Positions 23,501-35,072 of a stretch of DNA of 64,000 bases are shown here, one piece after another; the first letter of the stretch is position 1, and the number at the start of each line of letters is the position of its first letter. Position numbers and translations under genes: made by a program. The notes under the pieces are model-generated. The model was not told the origin of the DNA and searched no databases. It saw nothing but the letters and a program-made list of their open reading frames with translations. Location of the stretch: assembly GCA_013397795.1 (NCBI GenBank), contig VZTJ01005907.1, positions 910,956-974,955 of the forward strand, read 5' to 3'. The DNA is from Orthonyx spaldingii (lineage: Eukaryota > Chordata > Aves > Passeriformes > Orthonychidae).

Positions 23501-26500
23501 TCACTTTTAACTTCTTTGAGGCACAGCGGTATCTTTCAATGCTATCCAAACATCACCAGCTAAAAAGGCAACACTTGAATACAAGCAATAGTTATTCCTC
23601 CTCCAGCACAATGTTATCGTGTATCCTCTTACTTCCTGAGTTCATTTTAAGATGGTGTGTGCACCTGCACTCAGTTGAGTATCATATAATCTACAGCTGT
23701 GCTGCAGGAGGCAGGAGAGATGAAATGGGACAACTGGGTAAGGTAGCATGACTTGTGGAGTTTTTCTGATAGAGAACATATGAGACCTTGGGAATTTTTG
23801 TCAGGTTCATACTCAAACTTCTCCATTGAAATCTGCTTCCTTTGCAAAGAGCTCTCCACATTTTGGTAAATAGGAGAAGTATAAAAAAATGCACAGTTTT
23901 CATTTATAGCCTAACTCCTGATTCAGCCTCCAAACTACATCTTAAAAGAAAGTAAACATAATTTAGATGAGAGCACTGTCTCCATAGCACAGACCTGCAA
24001 TGTGAAAGGGCTTATAGTGTGTTAGGGTCTGAACCAAAGCTCTGTTAGCTGGCACCCTACTGCTGATTTCAGTAAACTTTGTTCCAGTTCCTTTATTAAG
24101 AACACATGGACAAAGTGGATGTAAAACCTACTTCAGCAATACCAAGGTTTTGTCAGACCCGGGTATCCAAAATGATGAGTCAGCTATTCCTATCCACATA
24201 CACCACTACCTAAAAAAACCTAGGAAATTAAAATGGTTTTGCCATTTGCTGCATGTGGGTTTTCTGTAAACCTTTGGCCTTCATGTATCTTCATATACCA
24301 TGCTTTCTCTGTATCTGTGGGGTACTAGAAATTAATCTTTCATTCAAAGGTGAAAAGGATGTGCTTTTTCTTTATAGAGACTCCAAGAACCTGGTATTTA
24401 AGAAATAATATAAAGCACACCGATTCCAAATCCTGCAGTTCTATTGTGAATTATAAACCTCAACATCTCAAAGATAGATGCTTTGGGGCAGAACTTCAGG
24501 ACTTTTTTTTAAGCCTCCAAATCAGTAGTTGCATTTCTAACAAAACTGCTCCTCCTCTAATGAGAAAAAATGCAAAATAAGGACAGAGAGAAGAACTGTA
24601 TCTTTTTACTGCTCTATTCTGTGGTTTTATAAGCCGTCTATTTGTTTGATTTGGTGATTGGTTGAGTTAAGAAAAATGTCTGAATGCTACGTGACACTTT
24701 CAGCAGTTCTGAAGAGGTTGTGTCACTTGACACTTTAACAGTTACTGTCCCCAGTCTGTTTTAATCCTGCTCCATGCTGCATCTGTGCTGTGGCACGTGT
24801 GCAATAATTCTTTGCTATGCCTGGCACTTGCTGGTGTGCACATAAAAATGCAGGTGGCAGCATTATTCTCCAGAGCAAAGCAACATCTGTCAGCATCCTA
24901 GGTGAGTATATTGCTTCACATGAATAAAACACAGAGTACCTCAGACAGCTTGTGCTCTAAACTAGATGTAGCCATGAATGCTTTAAGATCATTATTAGGA
25001 CTTAATGCTAGTTCCTTGTTGGTCTTATTTCCAGTTGGGATTCAGTTTTGGAGTCAATAAGGGATGGTTGGAAGGTGTGACCTGGGATGCATCTTTAGTT
25101 ATGACCAACAGATAGGCCAGCCACAGGCAGTGAGATGGCTTACAAATCCCTCACTTTAGAAAGAAAAACCATAGGCAGTTTTTCAATTGCCTTAACATCT
25201 GCTAAGTGTTTTACCACATTCTTCAATGGAAGCTGTTAGCCCTAGCAAATGGGATTTAATAAAAAACAAGGTGCAGAAGACTCTTAGGAACTCCTTTAAT
25301 TCCAGAAACTCTTTCACTGTGATGTGTTCATCCAAGGCTCACATGATGGCCCTGGTACTCTCCTGGGAAGTTGTGTGATGGGAGTTAATCTTGAGGAGAT
25401 TGTGTGAAGCTGTAATCTTCTGTCACTCAACACTGAAGAATGTGCTTTTGGGGTTTATTGGTAAAAGGTGAAAGGCAATGGGACACCTAACTGACCAGTC
25501 TTTGTTTGTCTGATCAGTCTTTATATAGGTACCAAATTAAAAGATGTCTGATATGATATAGGTAACTGTATTAAACCAACTCTATTCTATAAGCTGTTCT
25601 GCCTGTGAGAACAGGTTGTATTCTTCTGTGAAAATAAAGTGAGAGAACCCATCTTTCCAAAGAGCAGGTTCTGCAGAGGATCTGACCAGATCTCCCATGT
25701 CAGAGTGCATTTTATTTTTTAACTTTGATTTGCTGTATCTGAAAGAATGAAAAATCCTGATTGTTCATGGCTGCAGACACAACTGGGGTGAATCCCTTTC
25801 CTGGAGAAAATGGAAATCTGGTGTGGAAAGAGTGCTGTTCATGAAGTCACTGATAGTGATGAGAAAGAAAGGCACTGCAGGACTGAGATTTCTCAAGGGC
25901 AAGGAGTGAAAGGGTTTGTCCATGGCAGCTACTCTGCCACTTCTTAGGAGCTCCATAGTGGGTAGACAACTGGTTTACGTGAAGGTGTTCAAGTGAAATT
26001 GTGCTTGCAGTGAGTTGAATACATGTTCTGTTGATACAGATGCTAAGATAATAAGCTCTATAGAGAACATTCAGGGACTTTCACTTTTAGAAGAGCAAGA
26101 AGTAACCATCAAGTTGAAGTTCTCATGGTGATGGAGAGAAGGGAGTGTGCTATTGAGACCATCTAGGAAAGTATTTTAGCATGACCACATAGCAAGATGT
26201 AGCATTTGGACAGTATTGAATCCCACATTAAGGCTAGGATCAAATCTGATCACTTAAAGGCAATTTTGTGTATAATAAAATAAATATTTTGTCCTTCCCA
26301 TCTCTAATGCTCTAAAATCCATCTTACTAGGCTCCATCTTCTAGCTAGTTATTTCCCTCTATCCAGAAAAGCTTTTCAGACATGTAAGCAGCTGCACAGT
26401 TCTCAAATATGCCAGGAGAAAAAAAAAGGTAATTCACAAACCCTGGGCTTTTTCAATGTATAATTCATATGTCCTTTGAACAGTCCTCCTCACAGGACTT

Positions 26501-29500
26501 CAGAAATGGCTTTAGATCAGTTTACTTCATTTTTAGAATACAATGGAAGAACACTTACCCTGCATTCTTGCAGCCTTTTCTATAAATTAAAAATAGATGC
26601 TGGGCCCAAATCAGCAGCTTTTTGCACTGTCTGGAAAACCTGTGCGAACAAACCACAATAGGACAATTCTGCTTTCTTTAGCAATGCAAGTTGTATCCTC
26701 AGAAGCCTGTGAAGAGACAGAGGGTCTGTAGTGCACTTTCCCCCTGAAGCCAGGGAATAATCACTGCATCTTTCTTGTTTTGCATGTTCAAAAACTAAGG
26801 GCTACAGATGTAGGCAACTGAAAAATCAAATGCAGTCATCAGCGTAGCAGAGCTGGGGTTGTGGAACTGGAGAAGCAGACATTTTATGGCAATGCAGTGT
26901 CAGTTCAAATTGCAGTTTTATGCCAAATGGTCCTGCATTAGTGGTGCCTTGTGAGTGGCAGTGCCAGGAAACCAGCATCCTGGGGGACGCTCCACCTTCC
27001 TTCCTAGGAAAGGGTTACAGTGTTACACAGCCCAGACTGAAAATTTTGAAGAGTGTTTTTTAGCCAGGGAAGCAATTTGTGCTTGGCATGGGGCAGTACT
27101 GGCCACTTCCCTCTCTCTCCTCCCCCACCAAGCATCCCGTAGAATCACAAACCACAGGGTGATTCAGCGGAGTGAAGTCTGTTTCCTGGTGTGCTTTTGG
27201 AGTAAGCAGTTGCTTTCAAAGCCTTCAGAGGCTTTGCCTGGTGCTTATGGGAAAGCTGCAGATCAGCCTTTAATTCCAAAAAACTTGGGGGAGATGGCAA
27301 CACATGTCCAGAGGTAGCTGTGAGCTGTTACTATGTCCACATGAAACAGAAACTTATTTTCAGGGAGGAAAACTGAAAAATGCAATCTTAAAGGATAGCT
27401 TTGAAATGCATTTCAAAAATTGAAATATGGCAATTCATACTGCGAGAGGACTCCTGAGTCTTGTTACTATGAAATGGTTAAAGCTTGGACTTTTACTTGG
27501 GATTTTACTCTGCAAAACTCTGCCTCACTGAGTCCCTCTGAGCAGTAGTGATTACCCTTTGCTGCGTGAAGGTTGGATTCCTCTAGCAACTCTGCCTGAT
27601 GTCTATTTTTGGCTTCCCCTCTAAAAACAGATGGTTGGGAGTGAGAACCTCTTCTTACGATTGCTGTTGTAAGCTGTGAAAGCAACAGATGGTTGCTAAC
27701 ACAGAGATCACAAACCCAGAGGTTTTGAGCTCCAGTTTTTCTTCCAGTGGTGCAAGCTTTATTTTGTTTCCACCATCCACTTTATACCTCTTGGAACAGA
27801 AATAGGTTTATCAAGAGTATGTCAGTATAACAACTGGAGATGCACTGTTAAAATTTCATTCCCAAGCTGCAAAACACATAAAATAATTCATTACTTTGGT
27901 TCTGTCAGAACAAGACACTGAGTGTGGATTAAAACATGACACATCTTAGGCCCCCGTGTCAGTGTTAACGACATACCAGAATTTGGTTTCTCCTATTTTC
28001 TTAAAAACACTAGCAAGGAAATGAAATAAACAGACAGATCTAGGTTAACATTATGTTCTCTACTTGCAATGGCAGATCTGAGACGTGTGAACTTCCTCAA
28101 AAGTCTTGATCAAGGTGTGGGAATGTATTGGCTGCAAAGGACTAATTGCCTTTCGTCTCTCCAAAGTGGACAGAGAGACCCTAATACCATTCCAGATGAG
28201 CAGGAGGCCTGTGGTCTCACACTACTGACAGAGGGGTAAGGACCTCTGTGTCCATCACTTTAACTTGAGCCAGCAGGAGCGTGAGACCATAAAACGGGGG
28301 AGCCACACGGTCTCTAACCATGACAGAATCTCTGTATGCCCACGCCTCTCACTTCAGTGTTCTGATAAATATAAGGAAATAATGCTTTTTGTGGGTCAAG
28401 AAGGTTGTCCAGAAATTATTATACTCCACTTCGTCTGAGTTTATTTTTTTAAAAATATCCCATCGCACATAAGTTGCGTACATCGAAGGCTTTTGGAGTG
28501 CTTTGCAAAGACTAATGCATTATTAAGCTAGCAAACCCCTACAGATGGGAAGATGCAAATAGAGAGAGGATAATGATTTGCTCAGGACTACATACTGTGT
28601 CAGTGGCAGAGTTAGGAATATAGTTTGTGTGGTTTTAGCTGTGTCTCTCAGCTGATATCCACAGAACTGGGCAAAAGCGTTAGTTCAAAACTAAATGCGT
28701 GACTTGAAACAGGGCACTGCATTCTGCTTTTGGTCTGAGCAAACCCATGAAATGAAGAATATTATAGTGCTGTGGAATTGCAATACCGTCCTTCAGTCTG
28801 CATACAAAAAGTTTGTCAAGACCTCTGTTTTTGAACAGGTAAATGCTGGAAATAGCCAGATTGTGGACATGTTAGAGCAAATCCACTTCACCATCCAAAA
28901 TACAGTATTCAAGTACAAAGCAGCAGAAAATCTCAGGCAGATTATTAGGTACTGTAACCTGGAAAAGGAGACCTAAAGGATAGATTTTAAGGAACCAAGA
29001 TAAAGGCAACGCTAGACATACCTGCAGCCTACCATAAGAAGCCATGGTAATTTAAAAGTCTGAATTTTCATTCTCCACTCTAAAAACAAAATACCCCATT
29101 TGTAGTTGAGAAGCCAAGTCCTTAGTTCCTCCATCTCATCTCCTTTTTCATGTCTGTTGTGTACTGGCAGCTGTCCTGGGTTTCCACAGGGATACCAGGG
29201 AAATGATGAACAGCCCTGCTGCAGTGTCATGTCTTTTGGAGGGATCACAGCTCCACAGAACATTAATTAAGCCAACATTCTTGTGTCCAATTTTGTACGA
29301 AGTTATTACAGCCCTCGTACTTTCTGTATTCACCTGCTTCAACAAACAATTTTTTTTAAACTCTAGAGTATGTTGGAGAATGAGCTGTTTCACTATTATA
29401 GCCTGGAGTTTTGGAGACTTATACTGAATATGTCGATCCTTAGAGGCTTTCTCGCCCATCTTATTCACATTCTTAAAATATTCCTGCTAATATCCTTAAA

Positions 29501-32500
29501 TATTTTTAAAGCCTAAATATATATGCAGTGCCTCTCCCAATCAGATTGTCTAATTAGTCTAACTGCTGTATAGTGTGGTATGTACATGCATTCAATTGGA
29601 ATTTATGTTGACTGGCTAGTATAATCAATTTTGTCATTGCATTTAATTTTAGAATAAACCACATTTATTTCCCTTACACTAGATTCAGGAAATAAATTAT
29701 AGTTGAAGCAATAAGATTTTTCCAGGCTTCTCTAATATTAAGTCTAAATTAATTTAGTATTTCAGATTCTCCTACCAATTGCAGCAGTATTGGCCTAATA
29801 CATCAGAGAAAGTTTACAGGTTTTATTGCTGTTTCTGAGGGGCTGTTGGGAGGCAGAAGAAGTCTTTAAGCACAGATGGCCTACTAGATGCTGACCAAAT
29901 TTAAGCAGGGTTTCTCTCAGGAGGACTCAGAACCAGTCTAATCATGTGGTGGGAGGCTTTGTTAGAACTACTGCCACTATTAGTATCAATACAAACCTAA
30001 TGTTCAGAGCACAGACAAGGTTTAAAGGAGAACCTGAGAGCACTGACACATTTCAGGCAGCAGGACTGGTGGGTATAGCCAAATTCTCTGATAATTTAAG
30101 GAAGCATAAACACAGTGAGCCACTGTAGCAAATACCACACACATCTTTGGCCGTGGTACCTGATGCATTCAATCATATTGTAACTTGCCTTCAGTTTAAC
30201 TTCTTAATTATACTGGATGGACCCACAGCTTGCCCAGTGCAAGTGGGACAGGGTATAAATCAAAAGGCGCATAAACAAATGCAGGAACAGGAAAGGAGTT
30301 CAGACCTGATACTGGCTTTAAGAAAATTATTAATATTTGCTATGAATAAAAGGTTCATCCATAATTTGAAATGGATTAACTAAAGAGCTATTTTAAGGTT
30401 AATGGACTAACAGTAATTTATGATGACAGTGAAATGCTTTCTCGATTCCAGCATTCAGTGCAGGCAGTATTCTAATTATCCTAATCCTGATATGAGATTT
30501 TTAGAAAATGTAGACTATAGGGATGGCAGCTCTTTGGTGGTAGGAACAAATTACAGCTTTAAACTAGATTTATTTTAAACACAACCTATTCACTAATACC
30601 CCACATATGATTTAGAGCTGAATTTGAGAGCAACTGATGGATCCACTGTGTGTTCTTTCATGTAGATGTTGTACTCCAGGGAACAGAGTAATTGGCAGCT
30701 GGGAAGCTTCTTTTAGGATTTTGATCTCCACCCCAGAAAACAGAGTGCAACCCTGAGCAAGATCCAGCTATATTCAGTAGTAGAAGTGAAACGTAAAATA
30801 TATGCCTAAAAAAAACCCCAACTGAACGTTGAAGAGTTTCAACTTCCTATGTTGATGTTCTTGAAGTTATTTCTGCTTTCTATGATGAACATCCACAGAT
30901 TTGGAAAAGACAGGGTTACTGTTTTTTTCTTCTGACTCAGGGCAAAAGCCTGACACGAGCAGGGAAAAGGCCTGTCAAATGTTGTAGTTTCACAGTGGTG
31001 TCAGTTACTGTGGTTGTGAAATTGGGAAGCCATGTTAACAATTAAGCATGCTCTAGTTAATTGACAAGCCTGTGTACAAAACTAGAGTGGATACTCAAAA
31101 TGGCACAAGAGTACGACAAGTAATGATCACCTCCTTGCTACTGCAGAATTTCTGCCTGTGCTTGTATTTCCTCCAGTTCACTATGAGAATAACAGTTCCC
31201 TTCCCATAGCTGGTGACTTTCAAATGGAAAGATGGGCCAAGCAGAAATAGTTCTGAGGAAGTTCTCAGGGTTTTTCTGAAATTCTAGTGGCCATGTTTAA
31301 AACCTAACAAATCAATGAAGGGCGTATTTGAGGGTGTGACTGTAGGTTAATAATCTGGTAATGTGGCTGTTGTCAAGGAAACAAATTTAATTTTCTGGCT
31401 CATTTCAAACATAGACTTGGATTACATTTCTGTCTCTATGTTTAATGAACAAATCATTCCAATATTTGTGATATTTAATTAAGATGGGGAGTTTACAAGG
31501 GGAAGAGGGAGACTGCTTCAGCAGCCATAATAAACTGGTGTTTACTGTGAAAGGTATAAATCCAGCATTTCTCAGCGTCTCTGCAATGCCTGGGCTTGGT
31601 CTTAGTTATCTACATTACAAAAACCACCAAAACGCTATGGTAGGAATGGTAAGGCATTGGTTCACTCCCAAAGACCAAAGGATGCCTTACAGAGAGAAGC
31701 TGGGGCATGTTCCCTCCAGCTGTTAGCTAAAATATTGGGCAAAAATCCACTTCCTCCCTTGCTAGAGAGAACTCTGATTTACAATAGGGGCAATGCTCCT
31801 AGGTACTTGTCTTGCCACAGTATTGTATGTCCTGGCAGTAGGACTGCTGGCTTTAAATGCTGTGGCTCTAAAAGTCCTAAATAATCTTTTCACACTAACT
31901 CCTCCCCCACACCCCTAACAAGCAAACAAACAAACAAACAAACAAACAAAGGCATTAATATTCCCCTGATAGTGTTCTTGATCCTGAATTTCTGTTCCTT
32001 CTGATCCTTTGCTGGCCTTGCTAATAGAAAGCACAGTCCAGACAAAAGAGGTCCCTTCTGATCCTTCCTACTGCCCTGAACACTAGCAACAGGAGTGTAA
32101 GGTTTCTAAGAGACAAAGAAAATTCTAAGGAGGGCTTTAAATATCACCTCTATATATGAGCCAAAATAGAACATGTAAGTGCATTGAATAGCCTTAATCT
32201 AGCCTAGCTTTGTATATCCTGGATGACTCTACAGCAGTTACATCTGCTCATTTCTCTACAAATGCTAATCTTTGATCTGTAAGTATGTTTGAACCATAAG
32301 CCTTTTGGTCTTTTTCCTTAAGTGAAAACTTTTTAAATGGTAGTTTTCTGTATATTCTCATAGGGAAATAAGTTTCTATCAGTATTAATACGTTTCAAAA
32401 TATTTATATTCACATATAATTATCTTCATATACAGATTTTACTCTAACAGCGACACTAACTAATCTGGAATAGTTTTAAACATTCCGAAAGTTTGCCTCA

Positions 32501-34485
32501 ACAGCCTCCACGAAATACAAATACAGTTTCTGAATATAACTGTTAAAATTAACAAAATACAGGCAACCATTTAATATTGCAGGTAACAGAATTTTTCTTC
32601 CTTAGGAAGACTATGATCGTCTGAGACCTTTATCTTACCCTATGACCGATGTCTTCCTTATCTGCTTCTCAGTGGTAAACCCTGCTTCATTTCAAAATGT
32701 GAAGGAAGAGTGGGTACCGGAGTTGAAGGAATATGCACCTAATGTTCCCTTTTTACTAGTAGGAACACAGGTATATTTGGTTCTGTTCTACTTTATTTAA
32801 ACAATTAGGATCATTGTAAGTGCCTTTTCTCCGGGCTGGAAGTTCAGGCCCAACAGGACCTGAGCAGCACCTCCTTCTGCCTTTGGAGGAACAACTCTTA
32901 CACGTGGCAGAAAAACCTAGATATGTGTTGTTCTCTGATGAGCTATCTCCATTTTGTTAAAAAAACTTATGTCCATTATAAACAGGATGGCAAGATTGGC
33001 TGCGTGTCGCCCATGTGACTTTCTGAAAAGTCATGGGACTTACGGAATAAAATTGTCTGCTCATGCCCATGTTACTGCAATTACTTGGATCTACAACTAT
33101 TAGTCACATGCAGTATTTGCTGAAGCAAAGGAGCAAGGGGAGAAGTGAGACAATTTCCTCTTGCTTCTTGTGGGTAGTGGACAGGGCTTCATTTATGAAG
33201 TGACCCACATGTTGGTATTACCTTCGGGTTAATCTTTCTGCCACTGCATTTGGTATTCTAAGATGATCCCATCTAATTGTGATGTTTGTTCCTTCTGAAT
33301 CAAAAGGTTCACATCTTAAATTTAGGGCTTTTGAACCAGGAAGGGTCCATGATCTGAATCATGACATGACTCCATTTTTATAGAGATAATATTCCATTAA
33401 ATAATTCTCCTTTAAAAAGAGGGTATTATATTGCCTGCTGACTTCTGTTTAGAGAAAGTATTCCAGCATGACTTCAATCTTTCTTGCTAGATTGATCTCC
33501 GTGACGACCCAAAAACTCTGGCAAGACTGAATGATATGAAAGAGAAGCCCGTATCTGTGGAGCAAGGACAGAAGTTAGCAAAAGAGGTAAACTAGATACT
33601 CCAAAATGAAACCAAGTAACAAAGAACAACAACAACAAAAAACCCCTATTTCTACTTGACTTTGTCCTTCTTTACCACTTTTTGCATATCTTTTAGCAGT
33701 CCACACATTAAACCCTGTGACTGCTTACCAGTTAACAATACATACATTAATGAATATAGGTAACAAACATAGAGCTATGTAATTACACTTTCTTGTTGGT
33801 AATAGTTCTAATTTTCAGTGTAGACACTTGTAAAAGCTATACAAACTACATAAACATTAGTCAAAGATAATTAAAATCCATAGACTGGTTGAGGTTGGAA
33901 GGGACCTCATCTGCTCAAGCTAAATGTTGGAAGCATCTTTTAGAAATTATTTGAGAATGTTAAACTACCAATTCAACTACTGTGTGGATAATGCTTATCA
34001 GGACACTTACTGAGCCTTTATTTTTGAAACATAAATGGGTCTTGTAATTCTTTTTTGCTCTTTAATTATCAAACATATCTTAGCCCCCACTGCCAATCTA
34101 AAGAACTTACTCGTTTCCTATATAAATCAACCAACTTAAATACCTTCCAGATCTTTGGATGAAAGACAAATCTTATTTTCTGCTACAGGGGGTATACATG
34201 CAGATAACTTTTTTAGATTGCAGCCAAGCATTGTAATGTTGCTATGGGGGACAAAAAAAAGCAGAAGTGCACAGATGGAATTGAACAGCTGAGACATACT
34301 GCTATTGAATTAACTTATTTTCTTGACAGATAGGAGCCTACTGCTATGTGGAGTGTTCAGCTTTAACACAGAAAGGACTGAAGACTGTTTTTGATGAAGC
34401 TATTATAGCCATTCTAACTCCAAAGAAACACACAGTAAAGAAGAGAATAGGCTCAAGATGCATAAACTGCTGTTTGATCACGTGA
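17366..34485 (+). CDS. RHOQ: RHOQ (TC10), Rho-family small GTPase, complete coding sequence in 5 exons
   Basis: Exons 17366-17507, 17669-17727, 32606-32770, 33491-33586 and 34330-34485 join to 205 codons, the length of the human protein as I recall it. Visible motifs: P-loop GDGAVGKT (16-23), switch I Thr41 in YVPTVFDHY, switch II DTAGQ (63-67), the Rho-type TQID motif (121-124) in place of NKxD, and CSAL (163-166). The C terminus has the polybasic segment KKHTVKKR (186-193), cysteines 198 and 201 as likely palmitoylation sites, and the CaaX box CLIT (202-205) for prenylation. RHOQ is known to act at plasma membrane and endomembranes in exocytosis and actin control, including insulin-stimulated GLUT4 delivery, through partners such as CIP4 and Exo70. 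An in-frame TGA at 17348-17350 fixes the start. RHOJ and CDC42 are the nearest relatives; the N and C termini favour RHOQ. All catalytic residues are intact. Confidence 0.98.
17669..17727 (+). CDS. RHOQ: RHOQ coding exon 2
   Basis: A 59-base exon after an intron of only 161 bp. The acceptor is CCCCCCTCGCAG and the donor GTGAGT. It completes codon 48 and ends with the switch II motif DTAGQ. Confidence 0.97.
19574..19613. repeat. Perfect tandem duplication, 20-bp unit, two copies
   Basis: The unit cagggcagtttttcaggcac occurs at 19574-19593 and again without a mismatch at 19594-19613. Perfect identity suggests a recent event or a length polymorphism. Confidence 0.95.
28485..28640 (+). repeat. 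Ancient SINE-like remnant (MIR/CORE-SINE 3' region)
   Basis: The order of short blocks follows the 3' half of MIR-type SINEs: 'gtgctttgcaaagactaatg', then 'ctacagatgggaagatg', then 'gatttgctcaggactacata', then 'gtcagtggcagagttagga'. Many mismatches are expected for an element this old. The match is by eye and from memory, so family and boundaries are uncertain. Confidence 0.5.
31923..31950. repeat. (CAAA)7 microsatellite
   Basis: Seven uninterrupted CAAA units in RHOQ intron 2, about 660 bp before exon 3. Confidence 0.95.
32606..32770 (+). CDS. RHOQ: RHOQ coding exon 3
   Basis: 165 bases, 55 whole codons (68-122), starting [12 protein letters not shown] and ending LLVGTQ. The acceptor follows a T/C-rich tract ending TTCCTTAG; the donor is GTATAT. 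Confidence 0.98.
33491..33586 (+). CDS. RHOQ: RHOQ coding exon 4
   Basis: 96 bases, codons 123-154, from [10 protein letters not shown] to KLAKE, covering the Rho insert region. Acceptor TTCTTGCTAG, donor GTAAAC. Confidence 0.98.
33870..33950 (-). mobile_element. CR1 3'-end fragment, reverse orientation
   Basis: The + strand carries 'ggttgaggttggaagggacc' followed by a degraded 'tcatctgctcaagc' segment. This is the reverse complement of the CR1 3' UTR end, close to its ATTCTATG-type tail. It is a short, heavily truncated copy within RHOQ intron 4 (33587-34329). Confidence 0.7.
34330..34485 (+). CDS. RHOQ: RHOQ coding exon 5, with stop
   Basis: Codons 155-205 and TGA at 34483-34485. Carries the CSAL motif, the polybasic segment and the CLIT CaaX box. 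Acceptor TTTTCTTGACAG. Confidence 0.98.
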   Translation: MGAYCYVECSALTQKGLKTVFDEAIIAILTPKKHTVKKRIGSRCINCCLIT

Positions 34486-34623
34486 GAGACATTTGACAAT
34501 GGCCAGGCTTACTGTGAAATGCTACTGATTTTAAATACAATGCATTAAGTACACAGCGAATTTGTTACAGGTTTGAAAGCTAAACCTATGATTCTGCCTT
34601 CTACAACCAGTGAAATCCGGAGG

Positions 34624-34629
34624 AATAAA
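34624..34629 (+). terminator. RHOQ: RHOQ poly(A) signal AATAAA (proximal)
   Basis: Canonical AATAAA 139 bp after the RHOQ stop codon, the first on this strand past the coding sequence. Cleavage would be expected about 34640-34660. Longer RHOQ transcripts reading on under PIGF cannot be excluded. Confidence 0.6.
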
Positions 34630-34680
34630 ACCACACTCAATGAACTTGTAATAAGAAGCCACCACATCTGTTACAAATAC

Positions 34681-34686
34681 TTTATT
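34681..34686 (-). terminator. PIGF: PIGF poly(A) signal (AATAAA on the - strand)
   Basis: TTTATT on the + strand is AATAAA on the PIGF strand, 273 bp past the PIGF stop. Cleavage would be expected about 34651-34671, facing the RHOQ cleavage zone. Confidence 0.6.
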
Positions 34687-34832
34687 CAGACTGGAAGGTA
34701 CAATCTCTCAGGGTTACACAGTCTAGAGGAAGCAAAAACTGCACCATGCTGAAATGGCATCTATGTGATTTTACTGAGTGGAGACGCTTGGCCTGAAATA
34801 CTCTTAACTGAATTTGGACAGTCTTCTGCTTT

Positions 34833-34835
<3 letters not shown>

Positions 34836-34877
<42 letters not shown>
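34836..34877. repeat. (TA)21 microsatellite in the PIGF 3' UTR
   Basis: 42 bases of uninterrupted TA between the PIGF stop (34959) and its likely poly(A) signal (34681-34686), so it should be transcribed in PIGF mRNA. It is self-complementary. Confidence 0.95.
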
Positions 34878-34878
<1 letters not shown>

Positions 34879-34958
34879 CTATCTCTTAAAAAAATCCAAC
34901 TTTTGCACAGTCTGTATGGAATCTGCACAAAGAAATACCTTGTCTCTCTTTGCTCCAG

Positions 34959-35072
34959 TTATCTGCTTTTGTATGTAAGCTGCTTCCGGTTCCAGTGTAT
35001 CCACAGAGGTGCAATAATCAGACCAGCCATATAGCCAAAGGTAGCTCCGAGGGAACAGGAAATGGGCCATAC
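34959..35072 (-). CDS. PIGF: PIGF coding exon 5 (last), with stop
   Basis: Codons 183-219 and TAA at 34961-34959. Begins VWPISCSLGATFGY after acceptor CTCCCCTCAG. Contains the last membrane segment and a polar tail (WNRKQLTYKSR). Confidence 0.97.
   Translation of the reverse strand, partial: VWPISCSLGATFGYMAGLIIAPLWIHWNRKQLTYKSR

Larger units (their letters stand above)
17728..32605 (+). other. RHOQ: RHOQ intron 2 (14.9 kb)
   Basis: Separates the promoter-proximal exons from the rest of the gene. It begins inside the CpG island, then is AT-rich. It holds a 20-bp tandem duplication (19574-19613), a C-rich patch near 22536-22740, nested inverted repeats at 28212-28289, an ancient SINE-like stretch at 28485-28640 and (CAAA)7 at 31923-31950. 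A 93-codon ATG-started frame at 28695-28976 has no recognisable homology and no splice context; I treat it as chance. Confidence 0.85.
17347..32616 (+). other. Overlapping upstream reading frame at the RHOQ start
   Basis: An ATG at 17347 lies 19 bases upstream of the RHOQ ATG in another frame. Followed through the RHOQ exons (17347-17507, 17669-17727, 32606-32616) it stays open for 76 codons and stops at TGA 32614-32616, early in exon 3. Its context (G at -3, A at +4) is weaker than that of the RHOQ ATG (G at both). It is used only if the transcript starts upstream of 17347. A regulatory role is inference. Confidence 0.4.

Noticed and set aside
28695..28976. 93-codon ATG frame in RHOQ intron 2
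   Set aside because: The C-terminal half looks helical, but there is no homology that I recognise and no promoter or poly(A) context. Chance is the simplest explanation.
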